Shown: in pieces, positions 8,469 to 17,355 of the stretch
How positions within the stretch are numbered: the stretch's first letter is position 1
Layout of the letters: each line of letters opens with the position of its first letter
NCBI GenBank assembly: GCA_949316235.1
Contig: OX438748.1
Coordinates: 26,166,575 to 26,230,574, forward strand
Direction: 5' to 3'
Origin: Oegoconia quadripuncta
Lineage: Eukaryota; Arthropoda; Insecta; Lepidoptera; Autostichidae
Length of the DNA: 64,000 nucleotides
Program-made: the position numbers and the translations under genes
The notes under the pieces: generated by a model
The model's input: the letters and a program-made list of their open reading frames with translations, nothing else
Database searches by the model: none
Told to the model about the DNA's origin: nothing

Positions 8469-11400
8469 GTAAGTACAGTAAATAGTTTCATGTCTTTTTG
8501 AAATTGTATGGCAAAATTTACCATTATTACAAAGCCCATTAATAGTACTTTAAAAACAACGAAGTTCCTTTTTTGAAAACAACCTTTTTAGAATACCATA
8601 CATTCTATCCACGCGGACAAAATTGTTTGATCTGGATTTTGTCCTAACATTTTTCAGGACAAATTCCAGATCACATAGGTGCGTACACTCAAAAAACATT
8701 TCCCTACTTCCTGCAGCAGAAGTTATTAGCTGTCTTAGTGAAATGTGCAGCGCAAACGCAGACTTTTTATCCGCTGGACCTTTTTAGAATTCCATACATT
8801 CTATCCACGCGGACAAAATTGTTTGATCTGGATTTTGTCCTGACATACACATCTTACTTAGTTGTGTAAGTCAGGACAAAATCCAGATCGTGGTTGGAAT
8901 GTATGCAATTCTAAAAAGGTCCAGCGGATAAAGAGTCTGCGTTTGCGCTACGCATTTCACTAAGACAGCTAATAACTTCTGCCGCAGGAAGTAGGGAATT
9001 TTTTTGAGTGTACGTATATGCGGCTTGACAGATTTTGTGCAAGGTGTCTTTATATTTGTTTTGGTCCTCTGAGTAAAGGATACATTTTATGATAAAAAAA
9101 TCCGAAATGGCGCCCGCAAGATACAAAATTTGCTAACGGATTTTAAGATTTTTAAGATCTAATTCTTATTGTTGTTCAATTTATAGGATTTGTATATTTC
9201 GGCGTTAATATTTAGGCTCAGTTACCTGACAACATAAATTATAATTATTGGTAAAGCCTCTGCGTATGAGAAATGAGGATTCCTGCAACAACGACCTCAT
9301 CAAATTGTGAATAAGTGGCCAGCATAAAATAAATATATTGAGGATAATCTGTTAAACCCGCCCCAACCTGCATTGGGCCAGCTTGGTGGACTATGGCCCA
9401 TACTCCCTCGTATAAGAGGGAAGGCCTATATCCTTGCAGTGAGATGTTTACGGGCTGATAATAGTAATAATAATAAATATCCTTGACATACACACAGCGC
9501 GAATCTAGTTCCACAGTAAGCTACTTTAGGCTTGTGTTGTGGATACCAGATGGTTGATATACTACATAAATATTTTTTTTTTTGTAAATAAATACTTATT
9601 ATAAATGAAAAACATCCATAACTCGGGTACACATGTCCGTATTCATCATAGAAACATATGCCCCTAGCGGGATTCCAATCCGCAACCTTTTGGTATAGTG
9701 GTCAGAGTTGTTAACCACTACACCAAACAGGTCGTCTGATGATGATGATGAATATGTTAAAATATAATGAGCTAATAAATTTTAATTGCGCAAATACATA
9801 CATTATGTGAGATATCAAATGGAAGGTCTTAATGTTTCAAATCTTCAAAATTTATAGTTTTCATCAATTTATTGTTCCAGGATATAAAGTCTTACTTAGA
9901 TTCATCTAAACATGGAGTTATTTATATGAGCTTCGGCACAAACACGAATCCTTCACTTTTACCACGCGACAAGATTAATATATTCGTAAAAGTGTTCTCA
10001 GAGCTGCCTTATGATGTATTATGGAAGTGGGACACTGATGAACTGCCTGGAAAATCAAAAAACATCAAAATACAAAAATGGTTCCCGCAGTCGGATTTAC
10101 TTAGTATGTATTATATGAAATGTTACTTTACTTTCTAGGACACTTTCCAATACCTTAAACGCGTTCTTAAACAAATCACCAGATCCACCGGGGAATAGAA
10201 GTTATAAAGTGATGTGTCCAGGAACGTGTCATCAGTAATCTCAACGTATATACTAGTGTCCCCCCTCCGGCAACCAGAAAGTGACTGAAAGTGACTAGAT
10301 GTGAGGATAGATGTAGATCGTGTGGTGTTTCGAGAGAAACCATGCCCAGCAGTGGATGAAATGATGAAAAATAATTTTATTTATGAAGAAATGGATGCGC
10401 GTTTGACCTCAATTCACCTGATGGAAACTGACGATGTGGTCGAGATGAAGCCATTTCACCCTGCCGTTGATGATCCCAAAATTGAAAAGGTTTCTGAAAA
10501 ACTGAACAAGTGAAGAGCGAGTACTGCTGAGTGCGAATGTTTGGTACATCAACTAGTTACGAGAAACACTCTCCGATGTCTTATATTCCAAAGGTGATGG
10601 TGGAGTAACATTTTGTTAGCTAATGATATTTAAGACACGAAATTTTTACAGGGCATCCAAAAGTTAAGTTATTTGTAACTCAAGGAGGACTACAATCGAC
10701 AGATGAAGCTATTACAGCTGGTGTACCAATGATTGGTATACCAATGCTAGGAGATCAGTGGTATAACACGGAGCAATACACCTTCCATAAGATTGGAGTA
10801 AAACTAGATCTGGGAACACTTACTGAGGAGAAGTTTAGAAATACTGTCAATAATGTTATAGAGGACAGCAGGTTAGTAAATTTTAATCCTACAATTTCAA
10901 GCGATTAAAAAAGCAAGAGAGTGTTAATATGACTTAAACTGTTGCCAGTTTTCTAAACGTGAATGAGTTATCGTTGCCAGCGAAACTGTACGTTTTTCTT
11001 CTTTTTTAATCCCCTGACGAAAAGCAACGGCTTATATGTCTTTGATGGCGTTAAGTTTGGATGTGTGTATACCCAGTCTTTGTCAGGATGTATCTCAGTA
11101 ACGTGTGATACGATGGAACGGTGGTTTGATGGAAATCAGTTCAGTCGTTTCGAAGATATTTAGCTTTTAGTTAATTTGGTTTATCTGAAGGATATGATCG
11201 CCTATTTTCTCCGGGTGTCCTAAATTTTCAAATTATAGTTATCTAAATATATAAAGGAAGAAACTGACTGACTGACTGACTGACTGACTGACATATCAAC
11301 GCACAGGCCAAACCGCTGGGTCTAGAGTTTCCAAATTTGGCACGTAGGTTCCTTACGAGGTCTAGGGGAGCACTAAGAAAGGATTTTTCAAAATTCACCC

Positions 11401-14400
11401 TTTAAGGGGGTGAACAGGGGTGGGAAGTTTTTTATGAAGAAACAGTATAACTTGGACATTTCGACTATTTTCGACTCGAAACTTCGCAAGAGTACTCCTA
11501 GGAACAAATAAGCTAATACGTGTTTTGAGATTTTTCGAAAAACAACCCCCTGGGTTGTGAAATGGGGGTTAAAACCATAAAATCGATATTGGTGTCGTTA
11601 TTTAGGTTTTATGGGATGTTGATTATGAAAATGACATTTATTTTAAGTTAACCCTCTAGGGTTGAGATAGGGGTGGGGGTTGATACCAAAAAAGTCAATA
11701 TTGGTGTCATTATTTAGGTTTTTTGGGACGTTGATTACGAAAATGCCATTTGTTTTGAAGCTAACCCCTTGGGGTTAGAGAATGAGATAAGGGTGAGTTG
11801 AGATTTTTCGAAAAACAGCCCCCTGGGGTGTGAAATGGGGGTTGAAACCATAAAATCGATATTGGTGTCGTTATTTAGGTTTTTGGGATGTTGATTATGA
11901 AAATGACATTTATTTTAAGCCCACCCTCTAGGGGTGAGATAGGGGCGGGTGATGATACCAAAAAAGTCTATATTGGTGTCGTTATTTAGGTTTTTTGGGA
12001 TGTTGATTATGAAAATGACATTTATTTTAAGCCCACCCTCTAGGGGTGAGATAGGGGCGGGGGGTGATACCCAAAAAGTCTATATTGGTGTCGTTATTTA
12101 GGTTTTTTGGGACGTTGATTACGAAAATGACATTTATTTTGAAGCTAACCCCTTACGGGTTGCGATAGTGGTAGGGGTTGAAATCACAAATTCAAATTGG
12201 TGTTGAAGTCGAAGAGTCAATGTCGAAGATTCAAATTCGAAATTCAAAGTCGAAGGCTCAAAGTCGAAGGCTCAAATTCGAAGGCTCAAAGTCGAAGGCT
12301 CAAAGTCGAAGGCTCAAAGTCGAAGGCTCAAAGTCGAAGGCTCAAAGTCGAAGACTCAAAGACGAAGGCTCAAAGACGAAGGCTCAAAGTCGAAGGCTCA
12401 AGGTCGAAGACTCAAAGTCGAAAAGTAAAATTCATAGTCAAAGTCATGTCAAAGTCATAGTCAAAGTCATAGTCAAAGTCATAGTCAAAGTCATAGTCAT
12501 AGTCAAAGTCATAGTCAAAGTCATAGTCAAAGTCATAGTCAAAGTCATAGTCAAAGTCATAGTCAAAGTCATAGTCAAAGTCATAGTCAAAGTCAAAGTC
12601 ATAGTCAAAGTCATAGTCAAAGTCATAGTCAAAGTCATAGTCAAAGTCATAGTCAAAGTCAAAGTCATAGTCAAAGTCATAGTCAAAGTCATAGTCAAAG
12701 TCATAGTCAAAGTCATAGTCAAAGTCATAGTCAAAGTCATAGTCAAAGTCATAGTCAAAGTCATAGTCAAAGTCATAGTCAAAGTCATAGTCAAAGTCAT
12801 AGTCAAAGTCATAGTCAAAGTCATAGTCAAAGTCATAGTCAAAGTCATAGTCAAAGTCATAGTCAAAGTCATAGTCAAAGTCATAGTCAAAGTCATAGTC
12901 AAAGTCATAGTCAAAGTCATAGTCAAAGTCATAGTCAAAGTCATAGTCAAAGTCATAGTCAAAGTCATAGTCAAAGTCATAGTCAAAGTCATAGTCAAAG
13001 TCATAGTCAAAGTCATAGTCAAAGTCATAGTCAAAGTCATAGTCAAAGTCATAGTCAAAGTCATAGTCAAAGTCATAGTCAAAGTCATAGTCAAAGTCAT
13101 AGTCAAAGTCATAGTCAAAGTCATAGTCAAAGTCATAGTCAAAGTCATAGTCAAAGTCATAGTCAAAGTCATAGTCAAAGTCATAGTCAAAGTCATAGTC
13201 AAAGTCATAGTCAAAGTCATAGTCAAAGTCATAGTCAAAGTCATAGTCAAAGTCATAGTCAAAGTCATAGTCAAAGTCATAGTCAAAGTCATAGTCAAAG
13301 TCATAGTCAAAGTCATAGTCAAAGTCATAGTCAAAGTCATAGTCAAAGTCATAGTCAAAGTCATAGTCAAAGTCATAGTCAAAGTCATAGTCAAAGTCAT
13401 AGTCAAAGTCATAGTCAAAGTCATAGTCAAAGTCATAGTCAAAGTCATAGTCAAAGTCATAGTCATAGTCAAAGTCATAGTCAAAGTCATAGTCAAAGTC
13501 AAAGTCATAGTCAAAGTCATAGTCAAAGTCATAGTAAAAGTCATAGTCAAAGTCATAGTCAAAGTCATAGTCAAAGTCATAGTCAAAGTCATAGTCAAAG
13601 TCATAGTCAAAGTCATAGTCAAAGTCATAGTCAAAGTCATAGTCAAAGTCAAAGTCATAGTCAGAGTCATAGTCAGAGTCATAGTCAGAGTCATAGTCAG
13701 AGTCATAGTCAGAGTCATAGTCAAAGTCATAGTCAAAGTCATAGTCAAAGTCATAGTCAAAGTCATAGTCAAAGTCATAGTCAAAGGCAAAACATACCTA
13801 TTAAATTTGATTTTGGGAAAAATAAGGGTCACACGTGATATTGCATTAGCTGTGGCTTCTTCAGGAATTGCCGCAATACTTTTGCAAGGCGGTCGCACCG
13901 CGCACTCTGCCCTAAAGTTGCCACTTAACTTAACAAATGTAGAAACTCCATTATGTAATATTTCAAAACAGAGCAAATTTGCAGAAGTATTAAGAAAAAC
14001 TAAAATTATTGTCTGGGATGAAAGTACTATGGCCCATAAAAAAGGTATAGAAGCTTTGAATAGATCGCTGCAAGACATACGGAGCAATAAAAGATTGATG
14101 GGTGGTTTGACTGTATTGCTGGCGGGAGACTTTCGTCAAACTCTACCAGTAGTTCCAAGGGGAACACGTGCCGATGAGATAAAAGCGTGTCATCATTGTG
14201 GTCCTCGGTCAAAATATTAAAATTATCAAAAAATATGAGAGTTCACCTTGGAGGTAATGTTTCCGCCGGCCAATTTTCAGACCTTTTGCTAAAACTGGGT
14301 AACGGTGATTACCCCGAAAAAGATGGCATGATATCTGTCCCTGCCGGTCTGTGTACTACAGTAACAACAGTTGAAAACCTGATTTCAAAAATTTATCCAG

Positions 14401-16380
14401 ACATTGCTCTCATTAATGAAAAATCAATAGAGTGGATATGCGAAAGAGCTATACTGACCCCAAAGAACGACCAAGCAGCGGTCATCAATGACATATTATT
14501 GAACTCTTTTGAAGGACAACAGATTATTCATAGCTCAATAGATACCGTGGTAAACACAGACGATGCCGTTAATTATCCCGTAGAATTTTTGAACACTTTG
14601 AACCCACCGGGTATGCCGTATCACAGACTTTTACTACGTGTGGGTGCACCTGTTATGTTATTGAGAAATTTAAAGCCACCCAAACTTTGTAACGGTACTA
14701 GGATGCAAGTCAAGGTTTTGCACCGGTACGTAGTAGAGGCCACTATTTTAACAGGACCTGCTCAGGGAGAAACAGTGTTTGTACCGCGTATTCCATTAAT
14801 ACCAAATGATCTTCCCTTTGAATTCAAAAGGCTTCAGTTTCCACTAAAGGTCTGTTTTGCCATGACAATAAATAAGTCGCAGGGGCAAACTCTCAAATTC
14901 GCCGGAGTAGACCTACGACAGGACTGTTTCTCTCACGGTCAGTTCTATGTGGCATGCTCCCGTGTAAGTTCACCTCAAAGTTTGGTTCTATTGCTACCAC
15001 CTTCAAACATGGCAAAGAATGTTGTTTATAAGGAAGTACTTTAATAAATATAAACCAGAATTTTTCAGAAAGGTCTTTTAATGGTTCCCTGTCTTAATTC
15101 ATTTACTTGGCAAAACACCAACATTGTTCCACATACCTGTTATCTGCCCAGGGTCTTTTCCTGTTTGAGATAAACTCTACATGGTAATTTTTCTGCTGAA
15201 TGTATTCCCGTGGGAAAGTAATAAAGTGTTGATTCAAGTAGTCTACGCGGACGAAGTCGCGGGCAGCTGCTAGTAATGTATATGTGTGTAAACGCGTGTA
15301 AAAATTTGCACTGTCTGTGATTTCTTTTACCGTACAGCTTATCTAAAAACGATTACCATAAATTTTCTAAAAATTGGAAATTACTATTTACATGTATTAA
15401 AAAGTTCAGTTAAAATGGTTACTGATATCCTTGTAATAGCAGCTTGTATTGGCGTTTGTCAGTTACATTTTAACATTTTGTATACAGCGTGAGCAACCAG
15501 AAATAACTACTTTAATTAAATTGAAATTTCCTAATGTTTATTTATTATGATTCTCTGGAGCTACGTTTTACCAACCATCTGATGAAAAGTAATAATGTGG
15601 TTTTAGATAAAGCTTATGATAAAGTAGATTTAGGTGAATCATGTGTAACGAAGTCGTAAATAAAACATGGTTTTTAGAAATAGTAATATAAATATCGTTG
15701 CACAAACACACAGCGCCATCTAATTCCACACTAAGCAACTAGGCTTGTATTACGGATACCAGATGGTTGATATAGTTTTTTCTTTTGCAAATAAACACAT
15801 CATCATCCGCTGAAAGATACCCACTGTTGGACAAAGGACAATAAATACATGTACCCTTGAAATCCCCCAGTACTTATTTCAATAAATATTCCCAAATTTT
15901 GAGAAGTAGCCCTAATGAGAAGTAGCCAAAATGAGAAGTGGCTATAATGAGAAGTAGTCTATTAGCGAGTCGGTTGCCATAATGAGAATTAGCCCTAATG
16001 CGCCTAAACCAGTTAATTCGTCTCTCTTGCTTCATTCTTTCTTGAATTAGGTACCTTCTCATTCTGAACTTTTCTTTAATAATATTTACAGTTACCGTGA
16101 CAACGTTGCTCGGCTTCGAACCTTGTTCCACGACCAACCTTACAAGCCGCTAGAGCGCGCCGTGTGGTGGACAGAATATGTTATACGTCATCGAGGTGCA
16201 CGGCACCTTCGATCGCCCTCCGCCAACATCTCATGGACAGACTACCTTGAGTTACCACTAGTATTTACTTTACTAACAATTTTATTAGTTGTTTTGTCTA
16301 TATTTGTTTTAGGTCTATTTTATTTATATAGGTATATTAGGAGAAATTTTGTAGCTAATGTTAAAATTAAAATGAATTAA
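7635..16380 (+). CDS. UGT: UDP-glycosyltransferase (UGT33-like), complete, four exons
   Basis: The coding exons are 7635-8468, 9881-10103, 10652-10871 and 16092-16380. Together they give 521 codons plus a stop, the usual length for insect UGTs. The enzyme transfers a sugar, normally glucose from UDP-glucose, to small lipophilic compounds such as plant toxins, insecticides, pigments and hormones. It acts in the ER lumen. The N-terminus has a signal peptide (about residues 1-23), then the acceptor domain with the expected catalytic His37 (SISHQ). The usual Asp partner site reads Glu141 (FDLLLLEA). The donor-binding signature is at 360-388 (FVTQGGLQSTDEA ... PMLGDQ). A membrane helix spans about 482-505, followed by a basic tail ending KIKMN. 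N-glycosylation sequons occur at N72 and N192. Intron sizes are 1412, 548 and 5220 bp. UGT33 is my best family guess; UGT40-type relatives are possible. Confidence 0.92.
8585..9014. mobile_element. Foldback element with about 150-bp arms, plus partial extra copy
   Basis: The arm 8682-8844 is repeated inverted at 8870-9014, with a 25-bp spacer. Shared blocks include CGTACACTCAAAAAA, GAAGTTATTAGCTGTCTTAG, TCCGCTGGACCTTTTTAGAA and TCTGGATTTTGTCCTGAC. A block of about 60 bp from inside the left arm (CATACATTCTATCCACGCGG ...) also occurs upstream at 8585-8648 as a direct repeat. No coding capacity is present. A foldback MITE is the likeliest identity. Confidence 0.7.
9055..9145 (+). repeat. Repeat family B fragment
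   Basis: It contains GGATACATTTTATGATAAAA and an AATGGCGCCCGCAAGATACA phrase, which matches the 3' half of family B seen at 22330-22440 and 54960-55050. Confidence 0.5.
9355..9462 (+). repeat. SINE-4, 3' fragment
   Basis: It reads GCATTGGGCCAGCTTGGTGG, CATACTCCCTCGTATAAGAG and GATGTTTACGGGCTGATAAT, the terminal third of the SINE-4 family. Confidence 0.65.
9464..9738 (-). repeat. SINE-1, near full length, minus strand, in UGT intron 1
   Basis: All family blocks are present, from the ATAATAAATATCC tail to the tRNA head (CCACTACACCAAACAGGTCG). The B-box is altered (GGATTCCAATCC read on the plus strand). Confidence 0.85.
9881..10103 (+). CDS. UGT: UGT exon 2 (residues 279-353, split codon)
   Basis: The exon opens the C-terminal sugar-donor domain with DIKSYLDSSKHGVIYMSFGT and reaches WFPQSDLL, part of the UDP-binding loop. 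The acceptor is TTCCAG|GAT and the donor TTA|GTATGT. The last base is the first base of an Arg codon that is completed in exon 3 (RHPK). Confidence 0.92.
10180..10605 (-). pseudogene. LINE-4 type 3' end, decayed, in UGT intron 2
   Basis: Read on the minus strand it is a mutated copy of the LINE tail seen at 21935-22172 and 37724-38010. Recognisable blocks are CACCTGATGGAAACTGACGA and GAGTGCGAATGTTTGGTACA. The family tail has the form WNSLPA ... FKSRVNRHL, then CATCGTCACTTTCCATCAGG. The small open frame at 10301-10513 is noise from this repeat. Confidence 0.55.
10652..10871 (+). CDS. UGT: UGT exon 3 (residues 353-426, donor signature)
   Basis: This exon holds the whole UGT signature: FVTQGGLQSTDEA, then GVP...GIPMLGDQWYNTEQ (residues 360-393). 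It ends at EDS and the first two bases of the next codon. The acceptor is TTTTTACAG|GG and the donor CAG|GTTAGT. Confidence 0.93.
10985..11165 (+). repeat. Retroelement-like 3' fragment in intron 3
   Basis: The block (TCCCCTGACGAAAAGCAACG, CAGGATGTATCTCAGTAACG) resembles 7195-7290 and the GTTAAAAA fragment near 540. It is probably an old repeat piece. No gene is visible. Confidence 0.35.
11586..12193 (+). repeat. Tandem repeat, about 112 bp period, in Helitron 5' region
   Basis: ATATTGGTGTCGTTATTTAGG or close variants start at 11586, 11698, 11859, 11970 and 12082, with a degraded sixth near 12194. Spacing is 112, 161, 111 and 112 bp, so the second interval carries an extra piece (the ATTTTTCGAAAAACA block repeated from about 11527). 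Units 11859-12081 are the most alike. Confidence 0.85.
12244..12425 (+). repeat. Tandem repeat, 14 bp period (about 13 units)
   Basis: The unit is TCAAAGTCGAAGGC with scattered T/G and G/A changes. Three units make 42 bp, so any frame repeats every 14 codons. It directly precedes the 12-bp array and shares the AAAGTC core with it. Confidence 0.92.
12433..13785 (+). repeat. 12-bp satellite-like array (AAAGTCATAGTC)n, about 113 units
   Basis: The unit is two 6-bp halves, AAAGTC and ATAGTC. The array is almost perfect for 1.35 kb. Exceptions are a few 6-bp slips (for example near 12495, 12590, 12655, 13460 and 13495), one point change near 13535 and a block of five AGAGTC variants at about 13661-13720. 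Because 12 is a multiple of 3, two frames on each strand stay open and encode KVIV, SHSQ, TMTL or DYDF repeats. These are sequence artefacts, not proteins I would annotate. Confidence 0.97.
13783..15044 (+). pseudogene. Helitron PIF1-like helicase, C-terminal part, frameshifted
   Basis: Two overlapping frames (to the stop at 14218-14220, and from about 14187 to 15044) read as the last 415 or so residues of a Helitron helicase. The Walker A loop is cut: only GKT (13786-13794) remains, and satellite replaces the residues before it. Then come ALAVASSGIAA, Walker B VWDES (14011-14025), GDFRQ (14122-14139), LSKNMR, AILTPKNDQ, NKSQGQT (about 14867-14890) and a final FYVACSRV. A single frameshift lies between about 14185 and 14220. 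No other stop interrupts roughly 400 codons, so the copy is fairly young. Without Rep and Walker A it cannot act alone. Confidence 0.9.
15240..15273 (+). other. Helitron 3' terminus with hairpin and CTAG
   Basis: GCGGAC-GAA-GTCGC can fold just before GGGCAGCTG and the terminal CTAG. The same terminal block (GAAGTCGCGGGC ... CTAGT) closes the Lep1-like elements elsewhere in the window, which links those non-autonomous copies to Helitron machinery. Confidence 0.75.
15274..16091 (+). other. Remainder of UGT intron 3 with repeat scraps
   Basis: It holds a SINE-1 fragment on the minus strand (15685-15800), a LINE scrap (15797-15850, ATACCCACTGTTGGACAAAG) and a short tandem array of ATGAGAAGTAGCC units of 16-17 bp (15895-15965). 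The first 400 bp show nothing. The 3' acceptor is ATATTTACAG. Confidence 0.7.
16092..16380 (+). CDS. UGT: UGT exon 4 (residues 426-521, membrane anchor)
   Basis: The exon finishes the Ser codon begun in exon 3 and encodes YRDNVARLRTLFHDQPYKPL, then AVWWTEYVIRHRGARHLRSP, the membrane helix and the cytosolic tail. It is separated from exon 3 by 5.2 kb because of the Helitron. The first half is clearly GC-richer than the second half and than exons 1-3; the change is at about 16250. The last residues KIKMN fit a KxKxx ER-retrieval signal. Confidence 0.92.
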
Positions 16381-16510
16381 ATAGTTACTTATTTTTTTTA
16401 TTTTTTTTTATTAAAACCTGGTTTCGCGTTTGACTACAATCTCACCTGATGGAAAGTGACGATGTAGCCGAAGTTATTGTTATAGTTAAACAAATTAAAT
16501 AAATTATACG
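16381..16510 (+). promoter_or_regulatory. UGT 3' UTR with AATAAA, containing a LINE scrap
   Basis: AATAAA occurs at 16499-16504, about 120 bp after the stop. Bases 16405-16470 are a minus-strand scrap of the LINE-4 tail (TCGCGTTTGACTACAATCTC, then CCTGATGGAAAGTGACGATG), so the 3' UTR has been lengthened by a retroelement. Actual polyadenylation is not known. Confidence 0.5.
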
Positions 16511-16904
16511 TTCATTGCTAATGGAGCCTTAATTTTAAACTATAGCAAATCATCATCAAGAATCATGTCAAGAGATCGTTTTTATTTTTACTGTTACTGA
16601 ACTTATGTCGGAAATAATCGAAAACAAAAAGTTGCAATTAGTAAAATATGAAACGTAGTGTAGGACGGGTTGAGACAACTTGAATCGTAAATGTCTTGGA
16701 AGAAGCCGATATCCAGAAGACTCGGGCGAGCTGATGATTATTCAAAATTTATATTATTTTACTATATTTCGCTAGTTGTGTCACATTACGCTTGTATTTA
16801 GTTTGCAAAGTTCGTTTGTAAGTAAATTGTGCGTTTCAAAATTTGCAAACCATCTCTTAACCAATTCCTGGTATCTAATTGAGCTGAACTTTGGTATATT
16901 TATG

Positions 16905-17355
16905 TAAGATCTGGAACTCCCTGATGTCAAACAGCAAGATAGTCGAAGTAGGGCTAATTTGTTTTGTTGCTATGATCTCTTTCCATTACGTGATGATGAA
17001 GGTCTGAAGAGAAGAAGACACGGGCAACTTTCCACTAGAAACTATAGCCGAATTCTGCCAAAAATTGTTGGACTTCCATATTGAAGGTGGTTTCAGAATC
17101 TTCGCTTCGGTCGTGATTGACGTTTTTGGTACATAGGCCTAAGCTAGTTTTTTCCTAATGATAGTGATAAAGATGATGATGAAGGTGGTGATGATAATGT
17201 ATGAGGAAAGAAATTAGCCCTACTTCGACTATCTTGCTATTTGACATCTGGATCTACTCCCTGATGTTAAATAGCAAGATTGTCGAAGTAGGACTAATTT
17301 CTTTTGTTGCTATGAGCACTTTCCATTACATGATGAAGGTCTGAAGATGGATCCA
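16905..17355. repeat. Direct and inverted copies of a 40-bp motif, hairpin
   Basis: A motif (GATGTTAAATAGCAAGAT, TCGAAGTAGGACTAATTTCT) is present at 16923-16962 and 17263-17302, and inverted at 17209-17248. The last two form a 40-bp stem with three mismatches and a 14-base loop. The blocks after the direct copies (GTTGCTATGA, TTTCCATTAC, GAAGGTCTGAAG) also match. The region between (17040-17210) is the inverse of 20830-21000. Confidence 0.6.

Larger units (their letters stand above)
8469..9880 (+). other. UGT intron 1 with repeats
   Basis: This 1412-bp GT-AG intron (acceptor TTGTTCCAG) contains a foldback element (8585-9014), a family B scrap (9055-9145), a SINE-4 3' fragment (9355-9462) and a near-complete SINE-1 (9464-9738). 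Confidence 0.85.
11242..15273 (+). mobile_element. Helitron, 4,032 bp, defective, in UGT intron 3
   Basis: The 5' end reads TCTAAATATATAAAGGAAG followed by GACTGACTGACTGACT and CAACGCACAGGCCAAACCG, a lepidopteran Helitron start. The 3' end reads GACGAAGTCGCGGGCAGCTG then CTAG, with a short subterminal hairpin. The host bases are A (11241) and T (15274), which fits A^T insertion without duplication. The inside contains about six units of roughly 112 bp, thirteen of 14 bp and about 113 of 12 bp, followed by the C-terminal part of the Helitron's PIF1-like helicase. The Rep endonuclease and the helicase N-terminus are gone. The element lies in the same direction as the UGT. Confidence 0.85.

Noticed and set aside
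10301..10513. A 70-codon frame in UGT intron 2 as an extra exon
   Set aside because: It is antisense of a LINE-4 tail, and exon 2 and exon 3 join in phase without it.
12178..12460. Repetitive Ser/Lys/Arg-rich frames before the array
   Set aside because: They are produced by the 14-bp tandem repeat and have no homologue I know.
12444..14087. A 547-codon minus-strand frame made of TMTL repeats
   Set aside because: It is the antisense of the 12-bp array and the helicase; its openness follows from the repeat length.
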